From contig NZ_BOPO01000149.1 of NCBI RefSeq assembly GCF_017312725.1, positions 1 to 64,000 on the forward strand: DNA of 64,000 bases, in the 5' to 3' direction. The first letter of the stretch is position 1; each line of letters begins with the position of its first letter. A program made the translations under genes and the position numbers. The DNA is from Actinocatenispora comari (GTDB lineage: Bacteria > Actinomycetota > Actinomycetes > Mycobacteriales > Micromonosporaceae). The notes under the pieces are model-generated. The model saw only the letters and a program-made list of their open reading frames with translations, was not told the origin of the DNA and made no database searches. This document shows, in pieces, positions 7,658 through 16,506 of the stretch.

Positions 7658-8113
7658 GTACATGTGCCAGTTCTCCAGCCAGGTCCGGCCGTCGTCGACG
7701 GAGAACGACTGCGCCCAGTGCGCCCCGGTCGCGGTGATCTCCGACCAGACGAACCGGACCCGGACCGGCCGCCCGTCGTGCGTGTCGTCGCCGTGGAACA
7801 CGCCGGTACCGTCCGGGCCGAACCGGCCGACCACCGGCGGGAACAGGGTGCCCGTGCGCTTGCTCGACCAGAACAGCGACCAGGCGTCGGCGGCCGGGTC
7901 GTACAGCCGGAGGGTCAGACCGGCGAAGCCCTTCGTCGGGAACTCGATCTCGTCGAAGCTGGCCGCACCGTCGAAGTGCACGCTGGCCCGGCTGACCCCG
8001 GGAAACTCCTCCCAACGGTCGTCGCCGTCGCCCGGGTCGAGGAAGTCCCTGCGCCACCGGTTGACCACGTCGAAGGTGCCGGTCAGGAAGCCGAAGCCGT
8101 TGTCGTTGTCCAT
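7637..8113 (-). CDS. Calycin/DUF1579-like hypothetical protein
   Basis: This 158-aa soluble protein is rich in beta strands and aromatic residues, with GFLTGTFDVVNRWR near the N-terminus and FVWSEITATGAHWAQSFS near the C-terminus. This pattern resembles small calycin-like or DUF1579-type proteins; the family assignment is tentative and no enzyme motif is visible. It is divergent from the WYL regulator at 8178, with 64 bp and a dyad between them, so it is probably that regulator's target. The 3' end is embedded in a 19-bp tandem repeat. Confidence 0.7.
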   Translation of the reverse strand: MDNDNGFGFLTGTFDVVNRWRRDFLDPGDGDDRWEEFPGVSRASVHFDGAASFDEIEFPTKGFAGLTLRLYDPAADAWSLFWSSKRTGTLFPPVVGRFGPDGTGVFHGDDTHDGRPVRVRFVWSEITATGAHWAQSFSVDDGRTWLENWHMYLTRRPA

Positions 8114-8138
8114 GCCGCGCAGGCTAGGGCCGGTTCAT

Positions 8139-8153
8139 TGACAAGGACCGTCA
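8139..8153. promoter_or_regulatory. Candidate WYL operator, TGAC-N7-GTCA dyad
   Basis: TGACAAGGACCGTCA has perfect 4-bp arms and overlaps a TTGACA hexamer (8138-8143). It lies between the divergent starts at 8113 and 8178. This is a good position for a YafY/WYL repressor site controlling both genes. The arms are short, so confidence is limited. Confidence 0.4.
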
Positions 8154-8177
8154 GTGGACCTGGGTACATTTTCCGGC

Positions 8178-9149
8178 GTGCGTGCCAGCCGTCTCGTCTC
8201 CCTCCTGCTCCTGCTGCAGAACCGCGGCCGGCTGACCGCCGCCGAGCTCGCCACCGAGCTGGAGGTGTCCACCCGCACCGTCTACCGGGACGTCGAGTCG
8301 CTGCTCGCGGCGGGCATCCCGATCTACGGCGAGGCCGGCCACGACGGCGGCTACGCGCTGGTCGACGGCTACCGGACCCGGCTGACCGGGTTGACCGCCG
8401 GCGAGGCGGAGGCGCTGTTCCTGGCCGGCCTGCCCGGGCCGGCCGCCGAGCTGGGCCTCGGCTCGCTGCTGACCGCGGCGGAACTCAAGCTGGAGGCCGC
8501 GCTGCCGGCCGACCTGCGCCGGCAGGCCCGGCGGCTGCGCGACCGGTTCCACCTCGACGCACCCGGCTGGTACCAGCGCGCCGAGGACGCGCCGCACCTG
8601 CCCGCGGTGGCCGCGGCGGTGTGGCAGCGCCAGGCGATCCAGGTCCGGTACCGGCGCTGGCAGGCACCGACGCAGGTCGAGCGGCGGCTCGAACCGTACG
8701 GGATCGTGCTCAAGGCAGGGCGCTGGTATGCGGTGGCCGCCGCGGACGGCGCCGGGCCCCGCACGTACCGGATCGGTCAGATCCTCGACCTGCGGCCGCT
8801 CGACGAGCACTTCACGCCGCCGGACGACTTCGACCTCGCCGGGTACTGGCGGCAGCACACCCACCAGCTGCAGGAACGGCTGTGGCGGGACCGCGCGGAG
8901 ATCCGCATCTCGCCGGCCGGCGTCGAACGGCTCCGGGAGATCGCCGTACCGGCGGTGCTCGACGCCGTGGCCGCCGCGACGGTGGACGGCCCGGCCGGCT
9001 GGCGCCGCGCGGTCATCCCGATCGAGAGCCTCACCCACGCCGAGGGCGAGCTGCTGCGACTCGGCGCGCAGGTCGAGGTGCTCGCCCCGGTCGAGCTGCG
9101 GGACCGGATCGCCGCCACCGCGCGCGACCTGGCCGCCGTCTACGCCTGA
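8178..9149 (+). CDS. WYL-domain transcriptional regulator (YafY type)
   Basis: This regulator of about 323 aa has a winged HTH at residues 1-55 (ELATELEVSTRTVYRDVESL), a WYL domain around 140-200 (LKAGRWYAVAAADG, with the arginine-rich TYRIGQI), and a C-terminal WCX extension. GTG 8178 (VRASRLVSLLLLLQ) is preferred to GTG 8154 because the family starts directly with this helix and the upstream start would overlap the dyad. It is divergent from the calycin-like gene. A hairpin follows immediately at 9154-9175. Confidence 0.87.
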   Translation: MRASRLVSLLLLLQNRGRLTAAELATELEVSTRTVYRDVESLLAAGIPIYGEAGHDGGYALVDGYRTRLTGLTAGEAEALFLAGLPGPAAELGLGSLLTAAELKLEAALPADLRRQARRLRDRFHLDAPGWYQRAEDAPHLPAVAAAVWQRQAIQVRYRRWQAPTQVERRLEPYGIVLKAGRWYAVAAADGAGPRTYRIGQILDLRPLDEHFTPPDDFDLAGYWRQHTHQLQERLWRDRAEIRISPAGVERLREIAVPAVLDAVAAATVDGPAGWRRAVIPIESLTHAEGELLRLGAQVEVLAPVELRDRIAATARDLAAVYA

Positions 9150-9153
9150 TCAC

Positions 9154-9175
9154 GGCGCCGGCACGATCCGGCGCC
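9154..9175. terminator. Terminator-like hairpin
   Basis: An 8-bp perfect stem, GGCGCCGG/CCGGCGCC, with a 6-nt loop begins 5 bp after the WYL regulator's stop. There is no U-run. It is a likely transcription end between the regulator and the MOSC gene. Confidence 0.5.
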
Positions 9176-9249
9176 CGCCGCACGACACCGCCACCGGACG
9201 CCGCGATCACGGCGCGGGCGTCGGTGGCGGGCACCGTAGGGTGGCCGGC

Positions 9250-9915
9250 ATGGGTGTCTTGGTGTCGGTGAACGTGGGGCGGGCGCGGGAGACGGCGCAC
9301 TCGGAGGTCGGCGTGACCGGCATCGACAAGCGGCCGGTGACCGGGCCGGTGTCGGTACGGGCGCCCGGGCCGCGCAGCGAGGGCGGCGGCAGCGGCCTGG
9401 TCGGCGACACGGTGTGCGACCTGCGCTTCCACGGCGGCGACGACCAGGCGGTGTACGCGTACGCGCGGGAGGACCTGGAGTGGTGGTCCGACCGGCTCGA
9501 CCGGCCGCTGAGCAACGGTTCGTTCGGCGAGAACCTGACCACCAGCGGGGTGGCGGTGACCGACGCGGTGATCGGCGAGCGGTGGCGGATCGGTACCGCG
9601 GTGCTGCAGGTGTGCTCGATGCGCATCCCGTGCCGTACCTTCGCCGGCTGGCTGGACGAGCACGGCTGGATCCGGACGTTCACCGAGCAGGCCCGACCCG
9701 GGGCGTACCTGCGGGTGCTGGTGCCGGGCGAGATCCGGGTCGGGGACGAGGTCGCGGTGGTCGACCGGCCGGCGCACGGGGTGACGGCGGGAGTGGTGTT
9801 CCGGGCGCTGACCCGGGAACCGGCGCTGCTGCCCGAGTTGCTGCGCGCCGGCGACCTTGCCGAGCAGGAGCGCGACATCGCATGCAACCGGCTCGCCCGC
9901 GTCGCCTCGTCCTGA
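9250..9915 (+). CDS. MOSC-domain protein (YiiM-like)
   Basis: This 221-aa protein has a MOSC domain, the sulfur-carrier fold shared with molybdenum-cofactor sulfurase C-termini and the YiiM/YuaD proteins that detoxify N-hydroxylated compounds. FHGGDDQAVYAY (60-71) and FGENLTTSG (92-100) are family signatures. C122 and C128 in VCSMRIPCRTF are conserved, and one of them is expected to carry the persulfide or bind the cofactor. ATG 9250 gives the standard N-terminus; a longer upstream reading overlaps the preceding regulator and is rejected. Confidence 0.88.
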   Translation: MGVLVSVNVGRARETAHSEVGVTGIDKRPVTGPVSVRAPGPRSEGGGSGLVGDTVCDLRFHGGDDQAVYAYAREDLEWWSDRLDRPLSNGSFGENLTTSGVAVTDAVIGERWRIGTAVLQVCSMRIPCRTFAGWLDEHGWIRTFTEQARPGAYLRVLVPGEIRVGDEVAVVDRPAHGVTAGVVFRALTREPALLPELLRAGDLAEQERDIACNRLARVASS

Positions 9916-9985
9916 CCCGCCGGCGGCCACCCCGAACACCCGCCATCGTCCTCGGCGCGGACGGCCCGGCGCGGCGACCGACCCG

Positions 9986-10041
9986 GACGGTCCGGCGCTG
10001 ACGGTCCAGTGTGGACGGTCCGGTGTGGACGGTCAGGGGGT
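9986..10041. repeat. 14-bp tandem repeat, four copies, containing a stop codon
   Basis: Units of 14 bp opening with GACGGTCC start at 9986, 10000, 10014 and 10028. The last unit carries the stop codon of the leftward nitronate monooxygenase gene (TCA at 10033-10035). The array therefore spans the gene end and the 117-bp gap after the MOSC gene. Confidence 0.85.
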
Positions 10042-11031
10042 GAGGGCGTGCAGCACCTTGGCGGCGGGTTCGTCGGTGGCCAGCGCATGGGACTGGCCGG
10101 CCCACATCGCCATCACGTCGGTGTCGCCGGCAGCCGTCGCGGCCGCGCGCAGCGGGCGGGTCAACCGGTGCAGCTGCGGGTATCCGTCCGGCGCGTACGG
10201 CTCCTGGTCGGCGATGAAGCGGTTCACCAGGCCGCGCGCCCACCGGCCGGTGTAGGCCCGGGTCAGCCGCGTCTCGGCGAACTCCGGCGCCACCAACGCA
10301 TCCCGGTACGGCTCCGGGGTGCCGGCCTCCGGGCAGCGCAGGAACGCGGTACCGGCGCAGGCGGCGAGCGCACCGGCCGCCAGCACGGCGCGAACCCCTG
10401 CGGCGTCGGCGATCCCGCCCGCCGCCATCACCTTGATGTCTACAGTGGAGCGAATCAGCCGGACCAGCGCGAGCAGCCCGAACTGCTCCCCACCGAGCCA
10501 GCCGCCGCGATGCCCGCCGGCCTCGATGCCTTGCGCGACGACGAAATCAGCACCGGCGCGGTCGGCGGCGACGGCCTCCGCGGGGGTCGTCACGGTGACT
10601 CCGACCTCGGTACCGGCCCGGCGCAACGCGATCACGTCCTGCTCGGTCGGCAGCCCAAAGGTGAACGTCACCATCGGCACGCCGACCGCGGCGAGCAGGT
10701 CGAGCTTCGCCTCGTACTCGTCGTCGGTCCAGGTCGGCTCGCCCAGCTCGGTGCCGAGCCGGGCCGCGGTGGGTTCGAGCCGCTGCCGGTAGCTCTCGAC
10801 GGCGTCCGGGTCGGCCGTGTCGGGCGCCGGGACGAACAGGTTCACCCCGAACGGAACGCCGACGTCGCGCACCGCGGCGATCTGCTCGGCCAGGGTGGCC
10901 GTCGGCAGGTAGCCGGCCGCGAGCATGCCCAGGCCACCTGCCTTGCCCACCGCGGTGACCAGCTCCGGTGTGGTCGCCCCGCCGGCCATCGGTGCCTGCA
11001 CGACAGGTCCCGGCAGTTGCCTCAGCCCCAT
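10033..11031 (-). CDS. Nitronate monooxygenase (2-nitropropane dioxygenase family)
   Basis: This 332-aa FMN-dependent TIM-barrel enzyme probably oxidises alkyl nitronates to carbonyl compounds and nitrite. It shows the N-terminal PVVQAPMAGGATTPELV FMN loop, the phosphate-binding GIEAGGHRGGW motif, and the AAGGIADAAGVRAVLAAGA strand (given in part: AAGGIADAAGVRAVL). Length is normal for the class. It stands alone on the minus strand; the product could equally be a related NAD(P)H:quinone reductase of the same fold. Confidence 0.88.
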   Translation of the reverse strand: MGLRQLPGPVVQAPMAGGATTPELVTAVGKAGGLGMLAAGYLPTATLAEQIAAVRDVGVPFGVNLFVPAPDTADPDAVESYRQRLEPTAARLGTELGEPTWTDDEYEAKLDLLAAVGVPMVTFTFGLPTEQDVIALRRAGTEVGVTVTTPAEAVAADRAGADFVVAQGIEAGGHRGGWLGGEQFGLLALVRLIRSTVDIKVMAAGGIADAAGVRAVLAAGALAACAGTAFLRCPEAGTPEPYRDALVAPEFAETRLTRAYTGRWARGLVNRFIADQEPYAPDGYPQLHRLTRPLRAAATAAGDTDVMAMWAGQSHALATDEPAAKVLHALTP

Positions 11032-11225
11032 TCCCTTTCAATACCAGCCGGGCGGCCAGGTCATGCATACCGCGGGCGTGACCTGGGACACGTACGGTCG
11101 TCGGGGCGCGTCGGCCCCACCGGGTGCGGCACCCGACGTTTCGCCCGTCCCGCCACGTACGGCTCGGCCGGCGTCACCGGCCGCGGCCAGCGACGCGCCA
11201 CCGGCGACGGACCGCGGATCGCGGG

Positions 11226-12461
11226 TCACCGCTGGCGCAGCACCAGGGGCAGGAAGGCGGCCAGCGCGACCGCCTGCACGACGACGACGAACACGATCAC
11301 CGCGCCGACCGACACGCCGTACAGCACGCCGATCACCGCGGAGCCGGCCAGCCAGGCGAGCCCGTAGACGGTAGTGAACAGCCCGTACCCGGTCCCGCGC
11401 CGGTCGGCCGGCACCAGGTCGGCGACCGCCGCCTTCATCGTCGACTCGTGGATGCCCATCGCGGCGCCCCACACGACCGCGCCCAGCCAGACCAGGCCGG
11501 CGCTGGTCGAGAACGACAGCACCGGCACGACCGCCGCGAGCACCGGCAGCACGATCAGGCCACGCAGCCCGATCCGGTCGTACACCCAGCCGGAGCCGAG
11601 CGCGGCGAGCGCGTCCACGCCCATCGCCACCGCGTACACGATCGGGATCTGGTAGCTCGGCAGCACGTGCCGGACCTGCAGGTGGAACGCCAGTACGGCG
11701 AAGGTGGCGTAGCCGAGCATGGTCAGCGCGGTGAAGGCGCCGTACCCCCAGAACCGCCGGGAGAACCGCCACCGCGACGCCGCCCCGCCCGCCGAGGACG
11801 CCGGCCGCGCCGGACCCGACTCGTACGCCTCGGGCCGGGGCACCGCGCGCCGCAGCAGGGCGAGCACCACCAGCGCGACGGCGCCGGGCACCGCGAGGAC
11901 GGCGAAACCGAGCCGGTACCCGGACAGCGCCACCATGCCCGCGACGAGCAGCGGCCCGGCCACGGCGCCGATCTGGTCCAGCGCCTCCTGGATCGAGAAC
12001 GCCCGGCCGCGACCGATGCCGGCACTCGCCGCCGCCAGCATCGTCGCCTTCGCCGGACTGCGTACGGCCTTGCCGAACCGCTCGCCGACGACCGCGAGGA
12101 CCGCCTGCCACAGCAGCTGGGTCGCGGCGAGCAGGGGCACCGCGACCATGGTGATCGCGTACCCGGCGATCGTGATCGGCCAGGGCCGCCGGGTGCGGTC
12201 CGACAGCGGACCCGACGCCAGTCGCAGCACCAGCGCGACCGCCTCGCCGGCGCCGGTGACGACCCCGACGACGGCCGCGGAGGCGCCGAGCGTCGCGAGG
12301 TAGGGGCCGACCACCGACCGGGCGCCCTCGTACACGAAGTCGCCGAGCAGGGCGACGACGCCGAACCCGACCACGAACCGCATCGGCGACAGCCGGTTGG
12401 CCCGACCGGGCTCCGGCGCCGGGCGGGCCGACGGTGGCTGGCGGGAGCCGGTGGCGTCCAC
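11226..12461 (-). CDS. MFS transporter
   Basis: This 411-aa twelve-helix major facilitator has the loop 2-3 motif GPLSDRTRRPW and a mid-protein cytosolic loop rich in Arg/Pro/Ser. The motif GERFGKAVRSPAKATMLA (helix 4-5 region) is common in a family of uncharacterised actinobacterial permeases. The annotated start is GTG 12461; an internal ATG at 12383 would remove a 26-residue polar leader and is possible. It is divergent from the DUF389 gene. The substrate is unknown; efflux is more likely than uptake from the overall type. Confidence 0.85.
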   Translation of the reverse strand: MDATGSRQPPSARPAPEPGRANRLSPMRFVVGFGVVALLGDFVYEGARSVVGPYLATLGASAAVVGVVTGAGEAVALVLRLASGPLSDRTRRPWPITIAGYAITMVAVPLLAATQLLWQAVLAVVGERFGKAVRSPAKATMLAAASAGIGRGRAFSIQEALDQIGAVAGPLLVAGMVALSGYRLGFAVLAVPGAVALVVLALLRRAVPRPEAYESGPARPASSAGGAASRWRFSRRFWGYGAFTALTMLGYATFAVLAFHLQVRHVLPSYQIPIVYAVAMGVDALAALGSGWVYDRIGLRGLIVLPVLAAVVPVLSFSTSAGLVWLGAVVWGAAMGIHESTMKAAVADLVPADRRGTGYGLFTTVYGLAWLAGSAVIGVLYGVSVGAVIVFVVVVQAVALAAFLPLVLRQR

Positions 12462-12588
12462 CGGCGTAGTCTCCCACCCGACCCGGACCGGTGGAAGTCA
12501 CGTCGCACCGCGAACCGGAGTCGGCCGCCACGGCCGAGGTGACCCCACGAGCCGGCGGCGCTGGCGGGGTACCGGCAGAATTCTCGGC

Positions 12589-13617
12589 ATGTTGCACATC
12601 CGGGTGATCGCACCACCGCGGCTGACCGACCAGATCAGCGACCTGTGCGGGGCCAGCGTCGCGGTGACCAACCTGGTCGTCCTGCCCGGCGCCGCGCGCG
12701 AGCCGGCCGGTGACCTGATCCAGTTCGACATGGCCCGGGAGGCCGCCGACGCGATGCTGCAGCGGCTGCGCGAGCTCGGCGTGGACGAGTCGGGGTCGAT
12801 CGCGGTGGAGACCGTCGACGTGTCCATCTCGGTCGGCGCGACCGTCGCCGAACAGGCCGCCCCCGGGTACGACGACGACGCGGTGCTGTGGGACGAACTC
12901 GACGCCCGCACCGCCGCCGACGCGCGGCTGAGCTGGGCGTTCCTCGCGTTCCTGGCGCTCGCCACCCAGATCGCCGCGATCGGCGCACTGCTCGACCAGC
13001 CGATCCTGATCGTCGGCGCGATGGTGCTCGGCCCCGAGTTCGGCGCGGTCGCCGCGATCTGCTTCGGCCTGATCCGGGTGGACACGCAGCGGATCGCGCT
13101 GGCCGTGCGCACACTGGTGATCGGCTTCCTGGTCGCGATCGCGATCACCACCGCGTGCGCGACGATCAGCCGGTGGCTCGGCTGGGTCAGCCCGGCCGAC
13201 CTGTCGCACCGGCCGAACACCGACTTCATCGTGCATCCGGACAAGTGGTCGTTCATCGTCGCGGTGCTCGCCGGCATCGCGGGCATCCTGTCCATCACCG
13301 CGTCGAAGTCGTCGGCGCTGGTCGGCGTGTTCATCTCGGTCACCACGGTGCCGGCCGCCGGCAACATCGCGGTCGCGATCCCGCTGGCGCACTGGGGCGA
13401 GGTGAAGGCGTCCGCGGTCCAGCTCGGGGTCAACCTCGCCGGCATGCTCGTCGCCGGTACCGCAACGCTTGCCGTGCAACGGTTCCTGTCCCTGCGGTAC
13501 GGCATCCAGCTGCCGGTGCCGGCCCGCACCGCGGCGCAGCGCAACCCGCACCGGTCGGCCGCACCGGACCGCCCGGCCGGCTGCGCCAACCGCAAGCGTC
13601 GCCGCAAGCGCCGCTGA
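12589..13617 (+). CDS. DUF389 membrane protein
   Basis: This 342-aa protein has an N-terminal soluble region of about 125 residues (MLHIRVIAPPRLTDQISDL...) and then six or so transmembrane helices in a DUF389 domain. Signatures are LDQPILIVGAMVLGPEFGA and TASKSSALVGVFISVTTVPA. The C-terminal tail is strongly basic (NRKRRRKRR). DUF389 proteins are widespread and uncharacterised. ATG 12589 is chosen because it gives the conserved N-terminus. It is divergent from the MFS gene with 127 bp between. Confidence 0.88.
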   Translation: MLHIRVIAPPRLTDQISDLCGASVAVTNLVVLPGAAREPAGDLIQFDMAREAADAMLQRLRELGVDESGSIAVETVDVSISVGATVAEQAAPGYDDDAVLWDELDARTAADARLSWAFLAFLALATQIAAIGALLDQPILIVGAMVLGPEFGAVAAICFGLIRVDTQRIALAVRTLVIGFLVAIAITTACATISRWLGWVSPADLSHRPNTDFIVHPDKWSFIVAVLAGIAGILSITASKSSALVGVFISVTTVPAAGNIAVAIPLAHWGEVKASAVQLGVNLAGMLVAGTATLAVQRFLSLRYGIQLPVPARTAAQRNPHRSAAPDRPAGCANRKRRRKRR

Positions 13618-13672
13618 GCCCGCACCACGACTCGGGACCGGCGACGGCACATTCCGGTACCGCTGCCGCCCG

Positions 13673-13736
13673 GCGACCGGACATCGCCGGTGCCGGTCGG
13701 GCCCGCGACCGGGCCTCGCCGGTACCGGTCGGCCGG
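13673..13736. repeat. 32-bp imperfect tandem repeat, two copies
   Basis: Two 32-bp units (13673-13704 and 13705-13736), both opening GCGACCGG and containing TCGCCGGT, lie in the 267-bp gap between the DUF389 and 2OG-oxygenase genes. They add to the set of GC-rich intergenic arrays in this window. Confidence 0.65.
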
Positions 13737-13884
13737 CCACCGGCGGCGCGGGACGCGAGGTCCGTTTCTCGCCAGCATGGTGCCGGCGGCCCGGGGCAGG
13801 GTGGAGGCATCGCGTCCCCGCGACACCGTGGGGCGCGGCGGCCGGTACACCGGCCCGCAAACACCGCCTACCCGGGGAGGGATC

Positions 13885-14601
13885 ATGACCGCCGACCGGT
13901 ACGCCCGGCGCGTCGCCGCCGCCGACTGGGACGCGGTGGCCGGCGAACTCGACGAGTACGGGTGTGCGCCGCTGCCGCGGCTGCTCACGCCGACCGAGTG
14001 CGGCCGGCTCGCCGCGCTGTTCGACCAGCCGGAGCACTTCCGCGCCACCATCGACATGGCCCGGCACCGGTTCGGCTCCGGCCGCTACCGGTACTTCGCG
14101 GCGCCGTTCCCGGAGCCGGTCGACGCGCTGCGGCACGCGCTGTACCAGCGGCTGCTGCCGATCGCGCGGGACTGGTACGGCCGGCTCGGCCGGGACGCGG
14201 AGTGGCCGGACACGCTGGACGAGTGGCTCGCGGTCTGCCACGACGCCGGGCAGCAGCGCCCGACCCCGATCCTGCTGCGCTACGACGCCGGCGACTGGAA
14301 CGCGCTGCACCGCGACCTGTACGGGGACAAGGTGTTCCCGCTGCAGGTGGTGGTCAACCTGAACGATCCCGGGGTGGATCACACCGGCGGCGAGTTCCTG
14401 CTGGTCGAGCAGCGGCCGCGGGCCCAGTCCCGGGGTACCGCCACGCTGGTCGGGCAGGGTCAGGGGCTGGTGTTCACCACCCGGGACCGCCCGGTCGCGT
14501 CGGCCCGCGGCTGGTCGGCCGCACCGGTACGGCACGGGGTGTCCGCGGTCCGCTCCGGCCGCCGGCACACCCTCGGCCTGGTGTTCCACGACGCCGCCTG
14601 A
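13885..14601 (+). CDS. 2OG-Fe(II) oxygenase, prolyl-4-hydroxylase-like
   Basis: This 238-aa enzyme is predicted to use 2-oxoglutarate, O2 and Fe(II). The HxD iron motif is in NALHRDLYGD, the distal histidine in APVRHGVSAV, and the 2OG-binding arginine in RSGRRHTLGL. GGGGAGG precedes the ATG at 13885. It is followed 144 bp later by AlkB on the same strand. Proteins of this group are often encoded beside alkylation-repair genes in actinobacteria, so a role in nucleic-acid or protein demethylation/hydroxylation is plausible but unproven. Confidence 0.85.
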   Translation: MTADRYARRVAAADWDAVAGELDEYGCAPLPRLLTPTECGRLAALFDQPEHFRATIDMARHRFGSGRYRYFAAPFPEPVDALRHALYQRLLPIARDWYGRLGRDAEWPDTLDEWLAVCHDAGQQRPTPILLRYDAGDWNALHRDLYGDKVFPLQVVVNLNDPGVDHTGGEFLLVEQRPRAQSRGTATLVGQGQGLVFTTRDRPVASARGWSAAPVRHGVSAVRSGRRHTLGLVFHDAA

Positions 14602-14745
14602 TCCGACCCGGCCACTGGCGGCCGAACCGAAGCGGCGGCCGAGCCGGAGGGCGTCCGGACCGAAGCGGGCCGGGGCGCGGCCGGGCCGGGGCGGCGGCCG
14701 GGCTCCGTGCCGGTACGCCAGGTCGACGAGGGGGAGGATGGACCG

Positions 14746-15396
14746 GTGACGTTGCCACTGTTCGGCATCGGTCGGCGCGAGGTCGGGCCGGGCGCCGTGC
14801 ACCTGCCCGGCTGGCTGGACGCCGACCGGCAGCGCCGGCTCGCCGCCGCCTGCCTGCGGTGGGCCGCCGGACCCGTACCGGCGCGGCACACGCTGCTGCC
14901 CGGCGGGCACCGGATGTCGGCCCGCACCGTGTGCCTCGGCTGGCACTGGCAGCCGTACCGGTACAGCCGGACCGCCGACGACGTGAACGGCGAGCCGGTG
15001 GCGCCGCTGCCGGGGTGGCTCGCCGAGTGGGGCCGCGCCGCGCTGGCGGAGGCGTACCGGCAGCCGGACGTGGACTACCGGCCGGACACCGCGCTGGTCA
15101 ACTTCTACGACGCGGACGCCCGGATGGGCATGCACCAGGACTCCGACGAGAAGGCGCGGGAGCCGGTGGTGTCGTTCAGCCTCGGCGACAGCTGCCTGTT
15201 CCGGTTCGGCAACACCGAGAACCGGTCCCGGCCGTACACGGATCTGACGCTGGCGTCCGGCGACGCGTTCGTGTTCGGCGGCGAGTCCCGGCTCGCGTAC
15301 CACGGGGTGGTGCGGATCGAGCCGGGCAGCTCGCCGGACCCGGCGCTGCCGGCCGGCCGGATCAACCTCACCCTGCGCGCCACCGGCCTGGCCTGA
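14746..15396 (+). CDS. alkB: AlkB-type alpha-ketoglutarate-dependent dioxygenase
   Basis: This 216-aa protein repairs N-alkylated bases (1-methyladenine, 3-methylcytosine) by oxidative demethylation. Visible motifs: NFYDADARMGMHQDSDE with the HxD iron ligands, the substrate-side VSFSLGDSCLFRFG, the distal histidine in AYHGVVRI, and the final arginines in RINLTLR that bind 2-oxoglutarate. GTG 14746 is the start because GGGGGAGGA lies 7 bp upstream and the nearby ATG at 14738 reads straight into a stop. It is adjacent to a second 2OG oxygenase. Confidence 0.92.
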   Translation: MTLPLFGIGRREVGPGAVHLPGWLDADRQRRLAAACLRWAAGPVPARHTLLPGGHRMSARTVCLGWHWQPYRYSRTADDVNGEPVAPLPGWLAEWGRAALAEAYRQPDVDYRPDTALVNFYDADARMGMHQDSDEKAREPVVSFSLGDSCLFRFGNTENRSRPYTDLTLASGDAFVFGGESRLAYHGVVRIEPGSSPDPALPAGRINLTLRATGLA

Positions 15397-15423
15397 CCTC
15401 GCCGGTGGCGCTCTCGGGGTGGC

Positions 15424-16386
15424 TCAGCCGTACCGCTCGATCAGCGCGGCCTCGGTGGCCGGGTCGAAGCCGTCGTTCCAGGACAGCGGCGGTTCGCCGA
15501 GTTCCCGGTCGGCGGTGCGGGTGTCGATCGCGGTGGTGATCAGCGGGGTGGCCGGCATGCCGGCCGCGCGGGCCGCCGCGAAGCTGCGCTGCTGCCCCGG
15601 CCAGAACGGCCTGACCAGCGGAAACATCCGAGTCGCGTGCTCGTCCGGCACCCGTACGATCCGCACCTCGGTGCCGGCCGCGGCGGCGCAGGTGTGGATC
15701 AGCCCGCCGAGCGTGGTCGGCTCGTCCGGGCCGACCGCGTTGAACGCGCCCGGCCGGTCCGCCTCGATCAGCCGTACCACCAGCGTGGCCAGGTCGCGGA
15801 CGTCGATCACCTGCACCGGCTGGTCCGGGTCCGCCGGCAACACCACCGGACCGCCCCGCGCCGCCCGCCGCACCCAGTAGGTGAACGTGCCCTGGTTGTC
15901 GTACGGGCCGGCCACCTTGCCGGGGCGCACGATCGTGGCGCGCTCGCCGTACCGGGCCACCACGTCGTCCTCGCAGGCCACCTTGAGCGGCCCGTACGTG
16001 TCGTTGGTCAGTTCCTCGGTGCCGCTGCGCTCGGCCGGCCGCCGCGGCGTGCTCTCGTCGTTGCCGGGCCGCACCCCGTCGGAGCCGTAGACCGCGTGAC
16101 TGGACACGAACAGGTACCGGCCGACCCGGTCACCGAGCACGTCCATCGCCCCGCCCACGTGCCGCGGCAGGTAGCCGGTCACGTCGACGACCGCATCCCA
16201 GCTGCCGCCCGCCAGCGCGGCGTAGTCGTCCGTATCGCGATCACCGACCAGCCGGCTGACCTCGGGAAACAGCCCGGTACCGGTGCGGCCACGGGAGAAG
16301 ATCGTCACGTCGTGGCCGGCCGCCAGGGCCGCGGTCACGATCGCCCGGCCGACGAAGGCAGTACCACCCAACACGAGAATGCGCAC
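15424..16386 (-). CDS. NAD-dependent epimerase/dehydratase (extended SDR)
   Basis: This 320-aa extended short-chain dehydrogenase/reductase has the nucleotide-binding GGTAFVG at residues 7-13, then VSSHAVYG and the catalytic YxxxK as TYGPLK. It resembles reductase-like NAD-dependent epimerases common in actinobacteria; the substrate is unknown. GTG 16386 (VRILVLGGTAFVG) gives the canonical beta-strand start. It ends 27 bp from AlkB in convergent orientation. Confidence 0.87.
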   Translation of the reverse strand: MRILVLGGTAFVGRAIVTAALAAGHDVTIFSRGRTGTGLFPEVSRLVGDRDTDDYAALAGGSWDAVVDVTGYLPRHVGGAMDVLGDRVGRYLFVSSHAVYGSDGVRPGNDESTPRRPAERSGTEELTNDTYGPLKVACEDDVVARYGERATIVRPGKVAGPYDNQGTFTYWVRRAARGGPVVLPADPDQPVQVIDVRDLATLVVRLIEADRPGAFNAVGPDEPTTLGGLIHTCAAAAGTEVRIVRVPDEHATRMFPLVRPFWPGQQRSFAAARAAGMPATPLITTAIDTRTADRELGEPPLSWNDGFDPATEAALIERYG

Positions 16387-16506
16387 GGCGAGAGAACCTA
16401 CCCGCCCGCGACACGACCGTCGCACCGATTACCGGCGCCGGCGGCCGGTCGGGGGCGCGGCGCGGATCGGGCGGCCGGCGGGCGGCGAGCGGCTAGGGTT
16501 CGGAGC

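Noticed and set aside
8728-9915. 395-aa version of the MOSC protein
   Set aside because: The extra 174 residues overlap the WYL regulator in another frame and have no similarity to the MOSC family; ATG 9250 gives the standard length.
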